Positions 44,084-53,700 of a stretch of DNA of 64,000 nucleotides are shown here, piece after piece; position 1 is the stretch's first letter; each line of letters starts with the position of its first letter. The DNA comes from Bacteroidota bacterium (GTDB taxonomy: Bacteria; Bacteroidota; Ignavibacteria; Tepidaquicellales; Tepidaquicellaceae): NCBI GenBank assembly GCA_018266835.1, contig JAFDZP010000003.1, forward strand, positions 104,824 through 168,823. The letters run 5' to 3'. The notes beneath the pieces are model-generated. The model was not told the DNA's origin, ran no database searches, and worked only from the letters and a program-made list of their open reading frames with translations. The translations under genes were made by a program, and so were the position numbers.

Positions 44084-45313
44084 TTATTTCTTTTCTGCTT
44101 TTAATTTTATTTCGATTTCTTTTTCAGATTTGTTTCTCAGGATTTTTAATTTAAGAGTGTCACCAACTCTCAAATCATTCACTACTGATAATATATCCTG
44201 TTCATTTCTAATAGGTTCACCATTTGCATTTGTAATTACGTCTTCAGTCTTCAATCCTGCATCATCTGCAGCACCGCCTTTGGCAACCTGGTTAACTATA
44301 ACACCTTTGGTATCTTCAAGGTTATAGTATTTTGCAATTCTTTCATCAATTGCTTGTATATTAAATCCAACATTGAAATTTCTGTCGATTTTACCGTTGG
44401 CTTTTAAATCTTCCATAATTTTTCTTACTCGATTTATGGAAATGGCAAAACCAACACCTATACTTCCGTTGTTTCCATTACCGCCGGTATAAATAATAGT
44501 GTTCATTCCAATCACCTCACCGTCCACGTTAACTAACGGTCCGCCTGAGTTACCTGCATTAATTGATGCATCTGTCTGAATCATATTAATATATGAACGT
44601 CTGCCGTCTGCGGCGACTTTCATATTTGTAGCGCTTATAACTCCGACTGTAACAGTTGGCTTATCATTGATTTCAAATAATCCGAAAGGATTTCCAAGAG
44701 CGATTGCCCACTCACCGATTATTACATCATCTGAATTTCCTAACGGAAGATAAGGAAGATTTCCTTTATCTATTTTTAATAATGCTACGTCAGTATTCGG
44801 ATCAGAACCGATTAACTTAGCTGAAACAGTTTCACCGGTTGTTAAAGTGACAGATATTTTCGTTGCATTCCCTGCTACGTGGTCATTGGTTAAAATATAT
44901 CCATCCTGAGAAATTATGTATCCTGAACCAAGGCCTCTTACAATTTGCTTTTGAGGTCCCTGCTGTCCCCTGTCTCCGAAAAACTGTCTGAAGAAAGGGT
45001 CGTTTCCCCAAAAATTCGCAAACGGGTCTTGTATCTCTCTTACTTCTTCAACATTAATACCAACGATGCATGGAGATACTTTAGCCACTGCGCGCGTTAT
45101 CGCAGTCTGACGTGATTCACTGATTTTCTGATTGTCCTGTCTTTCAGTATTGGAAACTAATCTCACGTTTTTATCGGGATTGTTTCCGGAAAAGAAAATT
45201 TTTCCAAGGATTACTCCGCTGGAAAGAACCAGTATTGCTATTGAGGAGATTAAAAATATTTTTGATTTAGACATTGTATTAAGAGCTGGGCTTGTTAATG
45301 TATTACTTTGCAT
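44084..45313 (-). CDS. htrA: HtrA/Deg-family serine protease with one PDZ domain
   Basis: A 409-residue periplasmic protease-chaperone. A short cytoplasmic lead and one N-terminal membrane helix (about 18-38) anchor it. The trypsin-like domain carries His145 (LTNDHV), Asp175 (DPNTDVALLKI) and Ser256 (NAGNSGGPL). One C-terminal PDZ domain (about 310-405, GVIVNQVAKGGAADDAGLKTEDVI) completes it, as in DegS-like or single-PDZ HtrA proteins. A Phe/Asp/Gln-rich loop (FANFWGNDPFFRQFFGDRGQQ, shown in part: DPFFRQFFGD) is the LA-loop region. Typically handles misfolded envelope proteins. It has its own terminator. Confidence 0.93.
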   Translation of the reverse strand: MQSNTLTSPALNTMSKSKIFLISSIAILVLSSGVILGKIFFSGNNPDKNVRLVSNTERQDNQKISESRQTAITRAVAKVSPCIVGINVEEVREIQDPFANFWGNDPFFRQFFGDRGQQGPQKQIVRGLGSGYIISQDGYILTNDHVAGNATKISVTLTTGETVSAKLIGSDPNTDVALLKIDKGNLPYLPLGNSDDVIIGEWAIALGNPFGLFEINDKPTVTVGVISATNMKVAADGRRSYINMIQTDASINAGNSGGPLVNVDGEVIGMNTIIYTGGNGNNGSIGVGFAISINRVRKIMEDLKANGKIDRNFNVGFNIQAIDERIAKYYNLEDTKGVIVNQVAKGGAADDAGLKTEDVITNANGEPIRNEQDILSVVNDLRVGDTLKLKILRNKSEKEIEIKLKAEKK

Positions 45314-45350
45314 TCTTCTTTTTAATTAATAAATATTTTTAATGTACGTA

Positions 45351-46304
45351 TTACTTCTTCAAATGTTTTTTAACTTTGCGGATTATTTCATGTCGGTCAA
45401 TTTTATATTTGCTCATTAATTGTTCCATAGTTCCGCTCTCGCCGAACGTATCATTAACTGCTACATAATCCATTTGTGTAGGTCTGCGAAGTGATAGAAC
45501 TTCAGCAACTGCGCTGTAAAGTCCGCAATGTTTCTGGTGGTCTTCGCAAGTAATAATCAAACCTGTTTCTTCTGCGCATTTTAAAATAGTATCTTCATCA
45601 ATTGGTTTTATTGTGTGCATATTTACAACTCTTGCGCTGATGCCTTCTTTTTTCAATTCATTGGATGCAATTATTGCTTCCCAGACTAATAATCCGTTTG
45701 CTATTAATGTAACATCAGAACCATCTATTAAAGTGTCCGCTTTTCCGAATTCAAACGGAGCATTAGCATCTGTATAGTTAGCCGTCTTATCTCTATAAAA
45801 TCTTATGTAGAAAGGTTTATCATACTTAGCGCATTCTAAAACGGCTCTGTATGTTTGATTATAATCGCAAGGTGTTACTACTGTCATGTGCGGAAGTATT
45901 CTCATAATACCGACATCTTCCAGAGACTGATGTGTTGCGCCGTCGGGACCTACGGAAATACCGCAGTGCGATGCGCAAATTTTCACATTCATCTGGCTGT
46001 ATGCAATGGATTGTCTAATCTGGTCGAATGGTCTGCCTGTAGCAAACTCACCGTATGTGGATGCAAAAGGAATTTTGCCGGTAAGCGCTAAGCCTGCTGC
46101 TACTCCCATCATATCCTGTTCGGCTATACCGACAGAAAAGAATCTGTCAGGGAATGCATCACGAAAAATATTAGTTTTAACTGAGCCCGAAACATCGCCC
46201 CCAAGGACTACTACATTAGGATTCTCTTTGCCGAGAACCATTAAAGCATCTGCAAAACCCTGTCTTGTTTCTTTCAATTCAGGATTATCAATGTTAAAAG
46301 ACAT
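45351..46304 (-). CDS. Transketolase, C-terminal (Pyr/C-terminal domains) subunit
   Basis: Split transketolase subunit holding the pyrimidine-binding and C-terminal domains. The segments GIAEQDMMGVAAGLALTGKIPFASTYGEFATGRPFDQIRQSIAYSQMNVKI and CEDHQKHCGLYSAVAEVL mark it. ATG at 46304 (MSFNIDNPEL) is preferred over a TTG 15 bases upstream. A thiamine-binding N-terminal subunit would be needed for activity, transferring two-carbon units in the pentose phosphate pathway, and none lies nearby; it must be elsewhere in the genome. 317 residues is normal for the subunit. Cytoplasmic. Confidence 0.9.
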   Translation of the reverse strand: MSFNIDNPELKETRQGFADALMVLGKENPNVVVLGGDVSGSVKTNIFRDAFPDRFFSVGIAEQDMMGVAAGLALTGKIPFASTYGEFATGRPFDQIRQSIAYSQMNVKICASHCGISVGPDGATHQSLEDVGIMRILPHMTVVTPCDYNQTYRAVLECAKYDKPFYIRFYRDKTANYTDANAPFEFGKADTLIDGSDVTLIANGLLVWEAIIASNELKKEGISARVVNMHTIKPIDEDTILKCAEETGLIITCEDHQKHCGLYSAVAEVLSLRRPTQMDYVAVNDTFGESGTMEQLMSKYKIDRHEIIRKVKKHLKK

Positions 46305-46385
46305 TTTTATATGATTCAAATATTAATAAAATACAAAAATACTTTAATAATAACTGCATTTCAAATCAAATAAAAATGCCTTATA

Positions 46386-46574
46386 TCACCTTCTTACCTT
46401 GTAAGCGTACCAGAATGAGAAAACAAGAAGACCGACAAAAATTACTCCGAAAATTATTAACTGTATTCTCGTTTTAAGTCTGTCTTTTTTTCTTTGGATT
46501 CTTTCCATTTCGAGATCGTCATTGACGAAATCACCCTTTGAGGGGTCCCAATTTTTATAAATATTTATGCTCAT
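46386..46574 (-). CDS. Small single-helix membrane protein
   Basis: A 62-residue protein. The N-terminal half is charged (NKWDPSKGDFVNDDLEMERIQRKKDRLK), and the C-terminal half is one hydrophobic helix (IQLIIFGVIFVGLLVFSFWYAYK). No homologue is recognised. The NWDPSKGDFVNDD lead and basic segment before the helix suggest an inner-membrane protein with the N-terminus inside. It sits between the transketolase subunit and the possible structured RNA. Confidence 0.55.
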   Translation of the reverse strand: MSINIYKNWDPSKGDFVNDDLEMERIQRKKDRLKTRIQLIIFGVIFVGLLVFSFWYAYKVRR

Positions 46575-46677
46575 AGTTTTAATACGATAATTTTTTCTAA
46601 ATAGATTAATTTTTAATTAAATTTTAATTTAACTAAAAATAAAATTCACCTTTACTTTGTATAATTACAAATTTTAT

Positions 46678-46776
46678 TTCCCGGAAGCGGGAATAGATTA
46701 CGACCCGGATTTAGTAATCTGCTAAAACCCAGTAAGGATTGGAATAGTTTATTGGGAGTTGGTATTTAAAGAACCA
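46678..46776 (+). ncRNA. Candidate structured RNA or leader, four successive hairpins
   Basis: Visible stems: TTCCCG / CGGGAA around GAAG (46678-46693); AGATTAC / GTAATCT (46695-46720); CCCAGTAA / TTATTGGG with one G-U pair (46728-46756); TGGT / ACCA (46760-46776). The G/C-rich CGGG at 46688-46691 could pair instead with CCCG at 46704-46707, so two conformations are possible. The region is much less A-rich than its flanks and lies about 60 bases before the ATG of the membrane gene that begins the selD-mnmH operon. No known riboswitch or tRNA motif was recognised. The pairing is seen; the function is inference. Confidence 0.35.
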
Positions 46777-46834
46777 TAAACATACAAAAATACATATAAT
46801 TTTTTAATTTTCAAACAATATTAAGCGTTAAAGA

Positions 46835-47497
46835 ATGAATTTTATATATACTGATGACTTTTCCATTTTTCTTCTTGAGTATATTAACAAAAATATCAGC
46901 TTAAATACTCCCGATAGTGTAAATTTTTTTCAAATTTTCGTTTTACTGGTATGCTCATTCTTATTGAGTGTACTTTTTATTAAACTGTATAATCGCCAAG
47001 TTAATTTTAAACATTATAATCCTTCGGAATATGATGCCAGGCTCAGAAAGTTTGGCGGTCTGCTATATTTACTTCTACCAATATTGGTTTTTGATCTTAT
47101 AAGAAATTTATATCAATTATGTTCGTTTGGATATTTGTATACGGATAAAGCTCATTTCTTTTTAACTGAAATAAATGATACTTTTTTACGAAATTGGTGG
47201 AGTATTATTATTTATTTTATCGTATTCACCGGAAGTTTTAAAGTTGTTTTCTCTTTTTTTAATTTATTCTTTTTTATAAATAGAAAGCGCCTCTTTAAAT
47301 TTCTTATGCTCTATTATATACCGTTGAGTGTTATTTTTTACGGAATAAAATATTTTTTAATCACTCAGGTAGTAGAACCTAACCATGTAATAATCTATAC
47401 AGTGTTTACACAATGGAGTGAATCAATTTATGCTTCAGTAATAATTTTCTTTTATATATTGCTTTCAAGAAGAATTAACGGAGCTTTTTCAAAATAA
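46835..47497 (+). CDS. Integral membrane protein (possibly DUF2569-like), first gene of selenium operon
   Basis: A 220-residue protein with about five hydrophobic helices and very rich in Phe, Tyr and Ile. Recognisable stretches are RKFGGLLYLLLPILVFDLIRNLYQL and WWSIIIYFIVFTGSFKVVFSFFNLFFFI, which loosely fit the DUF2569 family; this is a tentative match. The gene ends 16 bases before selD, so it is almost surely co-transcribed with selD and mnmH. It might handle selenium uptake or be a bystander; nothing in its sequence decides. Confidence 0.55.
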   Translation: MNFIYTDDFSIFLLEYINKNISLNTPDSVNFFQIFVLLVCSFLLSVLFIKLYNRQVNFKHYNPSEYDARLRKFGGLLYLLLPILVFDLIRNLYQLCSFGYLYTDKAHFFLTEINDTFLRNWWSIIIYFIVFTGSFKVVFSFFNLFFFINRKRLFKFLMLYYIPLSVIFYGIKYFLITQVVEPNHVIIYTVFTQWSESIYASVIIFFYILLSRRINGAFSK

Positions 47498-47512
47498 TTT
47501 TCAAAGATTTAA

Positions 47513-48565
47513 ATGGATAACAAAGTAAGATTAACACAAATGGTCACTTCTGCCGGATGCGCAGCAAAAATATTTCCTCACATTTTATCAGATGCTTTAA
47601 AGGGAATCAACTGGCCGACCAATGAAAATGTAATAGTGGGATTTGAAGGAAAAGATGATGCGGGTGTTTACAAAATAAATGATGAACTTGCGCTGATACA
47701 TACCACGGATTTTTTTACTCCGGTAGTGGATGATCCCTATACCTATGGTCAGATTGCGGCTACTAATGCATTAAGCGATGTTTATGCAATGGGCGGAACT
47801 CCCATAAACGCACTCAATATACTTGCTTTCCCACAGAAAGAAGACATCAGCATTATTAAAGAAATTCTATCAGGCGGTGCTGATAAAGTCAGAGAAGCCA
47901 ACTGTGTAATTATCGGCGGGCATTCAGTTGATATCACAAATATTTTATACGGCTTAGCAGTTACAGGGACTATAAATCCGAAAGATATTAAAGGTAACGA
48001 TGGTGCAAAAAAAGGTGATGTGCTTATATTAACAAAAGGATTAGGTACAGGAGTTTTAAATAATATGGTTAAGTTTTCTGAATTAAGTCCGGAAATTTAC
48101 AAGGGCCTAATTTCTTCAATGACTCGATTGAACAGAAATGCTTCCGAATGTATGGTTCGAGCAAATGCAAATGCATGTACTGATGTTACCGGATTTGGTT
48201 TTGCCGGGCATGCAATGCAGCTTGCAAAAGCTAGCAATGTGAAACTTGTAATAGATGCAAATAAACTTCCTGTTTTAGATGGAGCAATAAATGCCGTTGA
48301 AAATAGTTTTCTTACACGCGGAGATAAATCCAACAGAGAATACACTAAAGATTTTTATTCGACTAAAGGAACAGTTAATAAAACTATCGAGCATCTGATT
48401 TTTGACCCTCAGACATCAGGAGGACTATTAATTTCTGTTCCCGAAAAAAATTCCGAAGCATTACTCATTGATTTAAAGAACAATGGAGATGAAAAAACTG
48501 CAATTATAGGTTATGTGGATAAACGAGAAGAATATCCTGCAGGTACTTTTATTTTAGAATATTGA
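47513..48565 (+). CDS. selD: Selenide, water dikinase (SelD, selenophosphate synthetase)
   Basis: Makes selenophosphate from selenide and ATP. The N-terminal loop LTQMVTSAGCAAKIFP carries the catalytic Cys16 (an ordinary TGC codon, not UGA) and Lys19. Further on are HTTDFFTPVVDDPYTYGQIAATNALSDVYAMGG and CIVIGGH-like CVIIGGHSVDI. The C-terminal half has the AIR-synthase fold: GFGFAGHAMQLAKAS and FDPQTSGGLLISV. Length 350 aa is normal. It is followed by mnmH with start codons almost touching the selD stop. Together they indicate selenophosphate for tRNA selenation. Confidence 0.95.
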   Translation: MDNKVRLTQMVTSAGCAAKIFPHILSDALKGINWPTNENVIVGFEGKDDAGVYKINDELALIHTTDFFTPVVDDPYTYGQIAATNALSDVYAMGGTPINALNILAFPQKEDISIIKEILSGGADKVREANCVIIGGHSVDITNILYGLAVTGTINPKDIKGNDGAKKGDVLILTKGLGTGVLNNMVKFSELSPEIYKGLISSMTRLNRNASECMVRANANACTDVTGFGFAGHAMQLAKASNVKLVIDANKLPVLDGAINAVENSFLTRGDKSNREYTKDFYSTKGTVNKTIEHLIFDPQTSGGLLISVPEKNSEALLIDLKNNGDEKTAIIGYVDKREEYPAGTFILEY

Positions 48566-48576
48566 GAATAGAAAAA

Positions 48577-49743
48577 ATGATTCCCGAAATACGAACAGAT
48601 AAAGAGTTATTTGAATTTATTCAGAATGCTAGAATTGATGAAAGTATTTCATTAAAAGATATTTTCTCAAAATACTTATTTGAGCAGATTAATATAGATG
48701 ACCTGCTTAAAAAAATTAGAAGCGAAAACACTTTATTAATCGATGCAAGAAGTGAAAAAGAATTTAACGAATCTTCCCTGCCCTTTGCAAAAAACTTTCC
48801 TGTATTAAATAATCTCGAAAGACATAACGTAGGTTTGCTTTATAGAAAATATTCGCAGTCTGCGGCAGTCTGGCTGGCAACAGAGTATGCAAATCCAAAA
48901 TCAGTTTCTTTACAAAAATTTCTAACTGATAATGAAGCAAACAAAAAAGATGTAATTGTTTTTTGCTGGAGAGGCGGCGGACGAAGCAAGTATCTTTCAA
49001 AAATGATTTCCGATTTGGGATACAATGTAAAGTTTTTATCCGGTGGACAGAAAGCTTACAGAAAAAGAGTAAATGATTTTTTTTCAAATCAAAATCAAAA
49101 ATACAATCTACTCGAGTTGCGAGGGATGACTGGTTCAGGCAAAACAGAACTCCTGAATGCTTTAAAAAATGATTTACCTGTAATAGACCTTGAATTCGCT
49201 GCAAAACACTATTCAAGTTTATTCGGAAATATTCCGTATGATATAAATAATTTTCCGCGCGTTAAAAATCAAAGCGCTTTTGAAAATTCATTGTTTGAAC
49301 AATTCGCAAAATATGATTTAGAGAGTCCCCCTTTATTTTTAATAGAGAGTGAAAGTAAACGCGTCGGTGATTTTGAAATCCCTGCACCTTTATATAGAGC
49401 GATTGAAGAGACGCCATGTATCCAGATAAATTCAAGCTTTGAAAATAGAATAAGGCGTATTGTAAAAGATTATTTCGGTGAAGATAATAGGGGGTTAGAA
49501 CCAATGAAAAAAATATTCGCAGACCGTGAAAAATTTTTCAAGGCGCAGTTAAGCACAGAAGTTTACGGAAGATTATTGGACTATTTAGAAAAGGGTGAAG
49601 TAAGTAAATTTACCGACGAAATGATGGAGAAATATTATGATAAACGTTACAAAGTTAAACCAAAAGAGCCCATTGCCGAGATAAGCTCTGATAATATCAG
49701 AGAAGCAAAATCACAAGTAATTGAAATTTATAAAAAATTATAA
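48577..49743 (+). CDS. mnmH: tRNA 2-selenouridine synthase (MnmH/SelU)
   Basis: Converts 2-thiouridine to 2-selenouridine at the wobble position of certain tRNAs, using selenophosphate and geranylation. The N-terminal rhodanese domain holds LLIDARSEKEFNESSLPFAKN and the active Cys in VIVFCWRGGGRS. The C-terminal P-loop domain has GMTGSGKTELLNAL. ATG at 48577 is preferred; a TTG at 48562 overlaps the selD stop. From that TTG, Cys is residue 135. An extra ~45 residues precede the rhodanese domain. It directly follows selD in the same operon. Confidence 0.93.
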   Translation: MIPEIRTDKELFEFIQNARIDESISLKDIFSKYLFEQINIDDLLKKIRSENTLLIDARSEKEFNESSLPFAKNFPVLNNLERHNVGLLYRKYSQSAAVWLATEYANPKSVSLQKFLTDNEANKKDVIVFCWRGGGRSKYLSKMISDLGYNVKFLSGGQKAYRKRVNDFFSNQNQKYNLLELRGMTGSGKTELLNALKNDLPVIDLEFAAKHYSSLFGNIPYDINNFPRVKNQSAFENSLFEQFAKYDLESPPLFLIESESKRVGDFEIPAPLYRAIEETPCIQINSSFENRIRRIVKDYFGEDNRGLEPMKKIFADREKFFKAQLSTEVYGRLLDYLEKGEVSKFTDEMMEKYYDKRYKVKPKEPIAEISSDNIREAKSQVIEIYKKL

Positions 49744-49751
49744 AAGTTTAA

Positions 49752-50693
49752 TTGGATTTATTTACAATAGTATTAACAGTCTTAGGTCTTTGTTTATTTG
49801 AAATAATAAGCAGCGTTGATAATGCAATTATAAATGCAGAAGTATTATCAACAATGTCCGAGAAAGCCCGGAAGTGGTTTCTGTTCTGGGGACTCCTATT
49901 CGCAGTTTTTCTTGTGCGCGGGTTGCTTCCTCTTGTAATAATTTACTTTACTGTTCCGAACTTAAGTCTTGGCGGCGCAATAACTGCAGCCTTCAGCAGT
50001 GACCCGCAGGTTCATAAAGCCATTGATGATGCTTCCCCTGTTTTACTTATTGGCGGTGGTACATTTCTTGTCTTTTTATTTTTATACTGGCTCTTTCAGG
50101 AAGAAAAGCATTACGCATTTAAAATTGAAAAATTCTTTGCTAAACATGGAATCTGGTTTTATGCAATAGCTTCTATTATTTTATCAGGGCTGATCTGGTT
50201 TTCTGTTAAGCTGAATCCTGTAATGGCTTTCGGAGCAGCAATGGGTGCTTCGGCATTTTTCCTCACCTCGGGATTCAAGACAAACGCCGAAGAACAGGAA
50301 AAGAAATTAATGAAAAGAGGTATGTCTGATATAAGCAAAATAATTTATCTTGAGCTGATTGATGCAACATTTTCTATTGACGGAGTTTTAGGTGCATTTG
50401 CTTTCACATTATCAGTACCATTGATTTTAGTAGGAAACGGATTGGGAGCATTAGTGCTGAGACAGTTAACTGTCGGCAACATTGACAGGATAAAACAATA
50501 TTTATATCTGAAAAACGGCGCATTATATTCCGTATTTTTCCTTGGAATAATAATGATAATAGACAGCTTCAGATTACATATTCCCGAATGGGTTTCTCCT
50601 GCTATTACATTTTTAATTGTTGGCTATTTTTTCTACAGGTCGAGGAAAGAAATTAATCGTAAAGAAAGATTACAAAGTAAAAAAGGGGCTTAA
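49752..50693 (+). CDS. DUF475/TerC-like integral membrane protein
   Basis: A 313-residue protein with about eight helices, starting at TTG (no nearby ATG). The conserved charged positions of the family are visible: FEIISSVDNAIINAEVL near residue 20 and IYLELIDATFSIDGVLGAFAFTLS near residue 200. Acidic residues within helices are typical of TerC-type putative metal or ion transporters; DUF475 function is not established. It starts 8 bases after mnmH, making it the fourth gene of the operon. A terminator overlaps its stop. Confidence 0.87.
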   Translation: MDLFTIVLTVLGLCLFEIISSVDNAIINAEVLSTMSEKARKWFLFWGLLFAVFLVRGLLPLVIIYFTVPNLSLGGAITAAFSSDPQVHKAIDDASPVLLIGGGTFLVFLFLYWLFQEEKHYAFKIEKFFAKHGIWFYAIASIILSGLIWFSVKLNPVMAFGAAMGASAFFLTSGFKTNAEEQEKKLMKRGMSDISKIIYLELIDATFSIDGVLGAFAFTLSVPLILVGNGLGALVLRQLTVGNIDRIKQYLYLKNGALYSVFFLGIIMIIDSFRLHIPEWVSPAITFLIVGYFFYRSRKEINRKERLQSKKGA

Positions 50694-50708
50694 AGCCTTT
50701 TTTTTTTA
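50683..50708 (+). terminator. Terminator of the selenium operon
   Basis: AAAAAGG-GGC, loop TTAAA, GCC followed by a run of ten T. The stem, with a bulged G, overlaps the DUF475 stop codon. Confidence 0.75.
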
Positions 50709-50724
50709 AAAAAAAGTTTGCAAT

Positions 50725-53700
50725 TTATTTTATTAAGACCATCCGCTTGTTAGCCACAAAATTATTAAAACCGGATACAGCAGTTAAAGAATAGAAATAA
50801 ACTCCGCTTGCAAAATTTGAAGCATTGAATTTTATTGTGTTATATCCTGCCTTAACATCAGCGTTTAATAATTCAGCAACCAATCTTCCTGTCACATCAA
50901 AAATATTTAATGTCACTCGGGAGTCCACAGGTAAATCAAAATTAATTGTAGTTGAGGAATTAAAAGGATTCGGATAATTTTGCTGTAAAGCAAAGATGTT
51001 AGGAATTCCTATATAAACGTCATTTGCTAAATTGTAATATTTAAAGTTGCCATTGAAATCAATTTGTCTTAATCTATACTTATATTTCCCTGTTGCAACA
51101 TTTTTTTCTTCGTAAGAATAATTATTAATTTGATTTGAAGTTCCGTTTCCATTTACGAATGTAAGAACTTGCCAATTTAAATTATCTAAAGATTTTTGAA
51201 CCTCAAACCCTTTATTGTTAATTTCGCTTACTGTACTCCAGTTTAATCTTATATCATTCCTATTCACACTTGCATTGAAATTACTCAACTCAACAGGTAA
51301 CGGTGAATCACTTTGAAGAGATACTTTGAAAGTCCCTTTAGAAGGATCATTAGTGGTAATATCAAGTGTTGCATTTTCAACATTATCTGATGTACTCTCA
51401 TTTTTTCCTGGTGGTTTTGCTAATGGATTACACTGCACTCGAAATAATCCACTATCGTTTGGGGCAATTGCTCCAGGCAACGAGGAAAGCAAGCTATACT
51501 TGCCTGCATATGTACCTGAAAATAAAGCTGCAGATACTGTTAAGTTTGAGGTGCCTTTATTCTTGAGATAAAAATTTAATGTATCCAATGAACTTGTCGA
51601 TGTGAAATATAAAATTGAATCAGCCGGATTATCTAACTTTGCACATGCGCTTAATGTACCTGAGGTTTTATATAGCGTAATGAAAATACTATCAGCAGTT
51701 CCTGAATAAATATCATAATTGTTATAGTACAAAATATTCCAGTTTCCTCCTGCGTCTAATCCATTATATCCTCTGAATAAATATTCAGGTTTATAAAACC
51801 CGTTTGTAAAAGGATCAGTTCCTTCACTCCAGAATTGCGAAGCTGAATCCACCGAAGTTGCATTTGTTATTCCGGTTGTAAAATTAAAAGGACCGTTATT
51901 TGCAAATATACATTTTCTGTTGAAAGATGAATTGGAGTTCGGGTTAACGAGAATAAGCTTATAAACAAGATTTGCCTGATGTCTTATGTACATTCTCACC
52001 TTCGTTTTTAAAATTTTAAAAGACGAAAATGTGACATTGGATGATGTTGCAGTCCCCGTTGAAGGAAGAGAAAAACTTGAGACTTTTTGGGTCTCACTTT
52101 GGATATTTCCGATTGCATAATAACAAAGATTTGTTGTATCAGGTGCATGGCTCGGAAATAAAGCAGTATTGCCATGGCTGTCTTTCGCTTTTATGTAGTA
52201 TTGCACTTGTGTCTCCCATCCTAACCCGGGAATTTGAAAATAATAATCATCTCCTATTTCAGAATAAAAATAAACTGAATCGAATGAACTCCAACCTGCA
52301 TTGTTTTTATTTGTTCTATAAAATATCCGTGGTCTATATACTGAAGTGTCAATGGGAGTTCCGTCAGTTTCGACTATTTCCGCAGTGAACGTAGTAGGAT
52401 AAGTTGACGAACCTGATTCCACCGGGAGGTGCCCGATAGACGGAGGAGTTACATCTGCCCCTGCAGCTAATCTTACTGAATTATATGCATTCACTCTTCC
52501 ATATGACATATAATCACTCCACAAACCGTAAGTTTTTTTGAGATCATATTCAACATTATCAATTTTATCACATCCTCTCAGCAGGCTGCTAATAACATCT
52601 TCTCTTGTTTGAGAAGTATTAATAGATAATATCAGAGCAGCTACACCTGCAGCATTGGCGCATGAAGCTGAAGTCCCTCCGAAAATCATACTGTAATTCC
52701 CGGCAGTCCCGTTTGAATCATTATCTCCTCCGGTACTTTGAATATCTACGGTCGGCACTATTGTTGGCGCAACACAGTCGACATCACCGTTTATATCAGA
52801 GCCGTAATTACCCCCAAGTCTGAATTGATTACCGGTTCCCGGTGCTTTCTTTTGGTCATAAGGAGTAGATGAGCCAACACTTACAACGTTATCCAGATAA
52901 GAAGGATAAGACGGCGCATTTCTTCCATCATTTCCGGAAGCAAAAAGTATTATGCATCCAAGTCCGCCCCTTCCGCTTGTTGCGCAACTGTTTATAGCTG
53001 TAGTTAATGTGGCATTAACGTTTGCTTCCCAGCTGCAGCTTATTATTGAAATGCCTGCGGTTCGCGCACTGTCGAATGCTCTTGATTGTATTACAGTAGA
53101 AGTTGAACCTGTACTTGTAAATATTTTATATGATCTCAATCTGCACCCTCCTGCTATTCCTGCAACTCCCAGATTGTTATTTGTTACAGCACCTATTATT
53201 CCGGCACAGTTTGTACCATGTCCGAATGAAATTGAGTCATAAGGAACTCCATAAGTATTTGTCACTGCGTCATAGCCTGTTAAAACATTTGCAGTTAAAT
53301 CCGGGTGAGTTGAATCAATTCCTGTATCAAATACCCCTATTTCAACTGTTGCAGAACCCAAAGTGTAATCCCATGCCTGTGTAAGGTTCATATCGCTCCC
53401 GGCCAACCCGTTAAAACTTGCAACGTCTCCATTTGAAGAAGAACTGCTTTTAACAGTCTGCCCGGTATTAAGCAGATTCCATTGTCCGCCGAACCGTGTA
53501 TCATTCGGAGTGTAACACAATGTTTCGCAATCAGGATAAATAAAATTAGGCTCACAGTATTCAAATAATCCTGAATGCAAATATTCATCACAAATCTGAA
53601 TAGATGATTTTGTAATTCCGTTAATTGTTTTTAAGTAGAAACAATTTTGATTTCCTATATTGCCGATTGTGATTACTCCGTATCTCTCGTTCAATAAATC

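Noticed and set aside
47513-47575. Selenocysteine (UGA) in selD catalytic loop
   Set aside because: The codon at residue 16 is TGC (Cys); no in-frame TGA is present.
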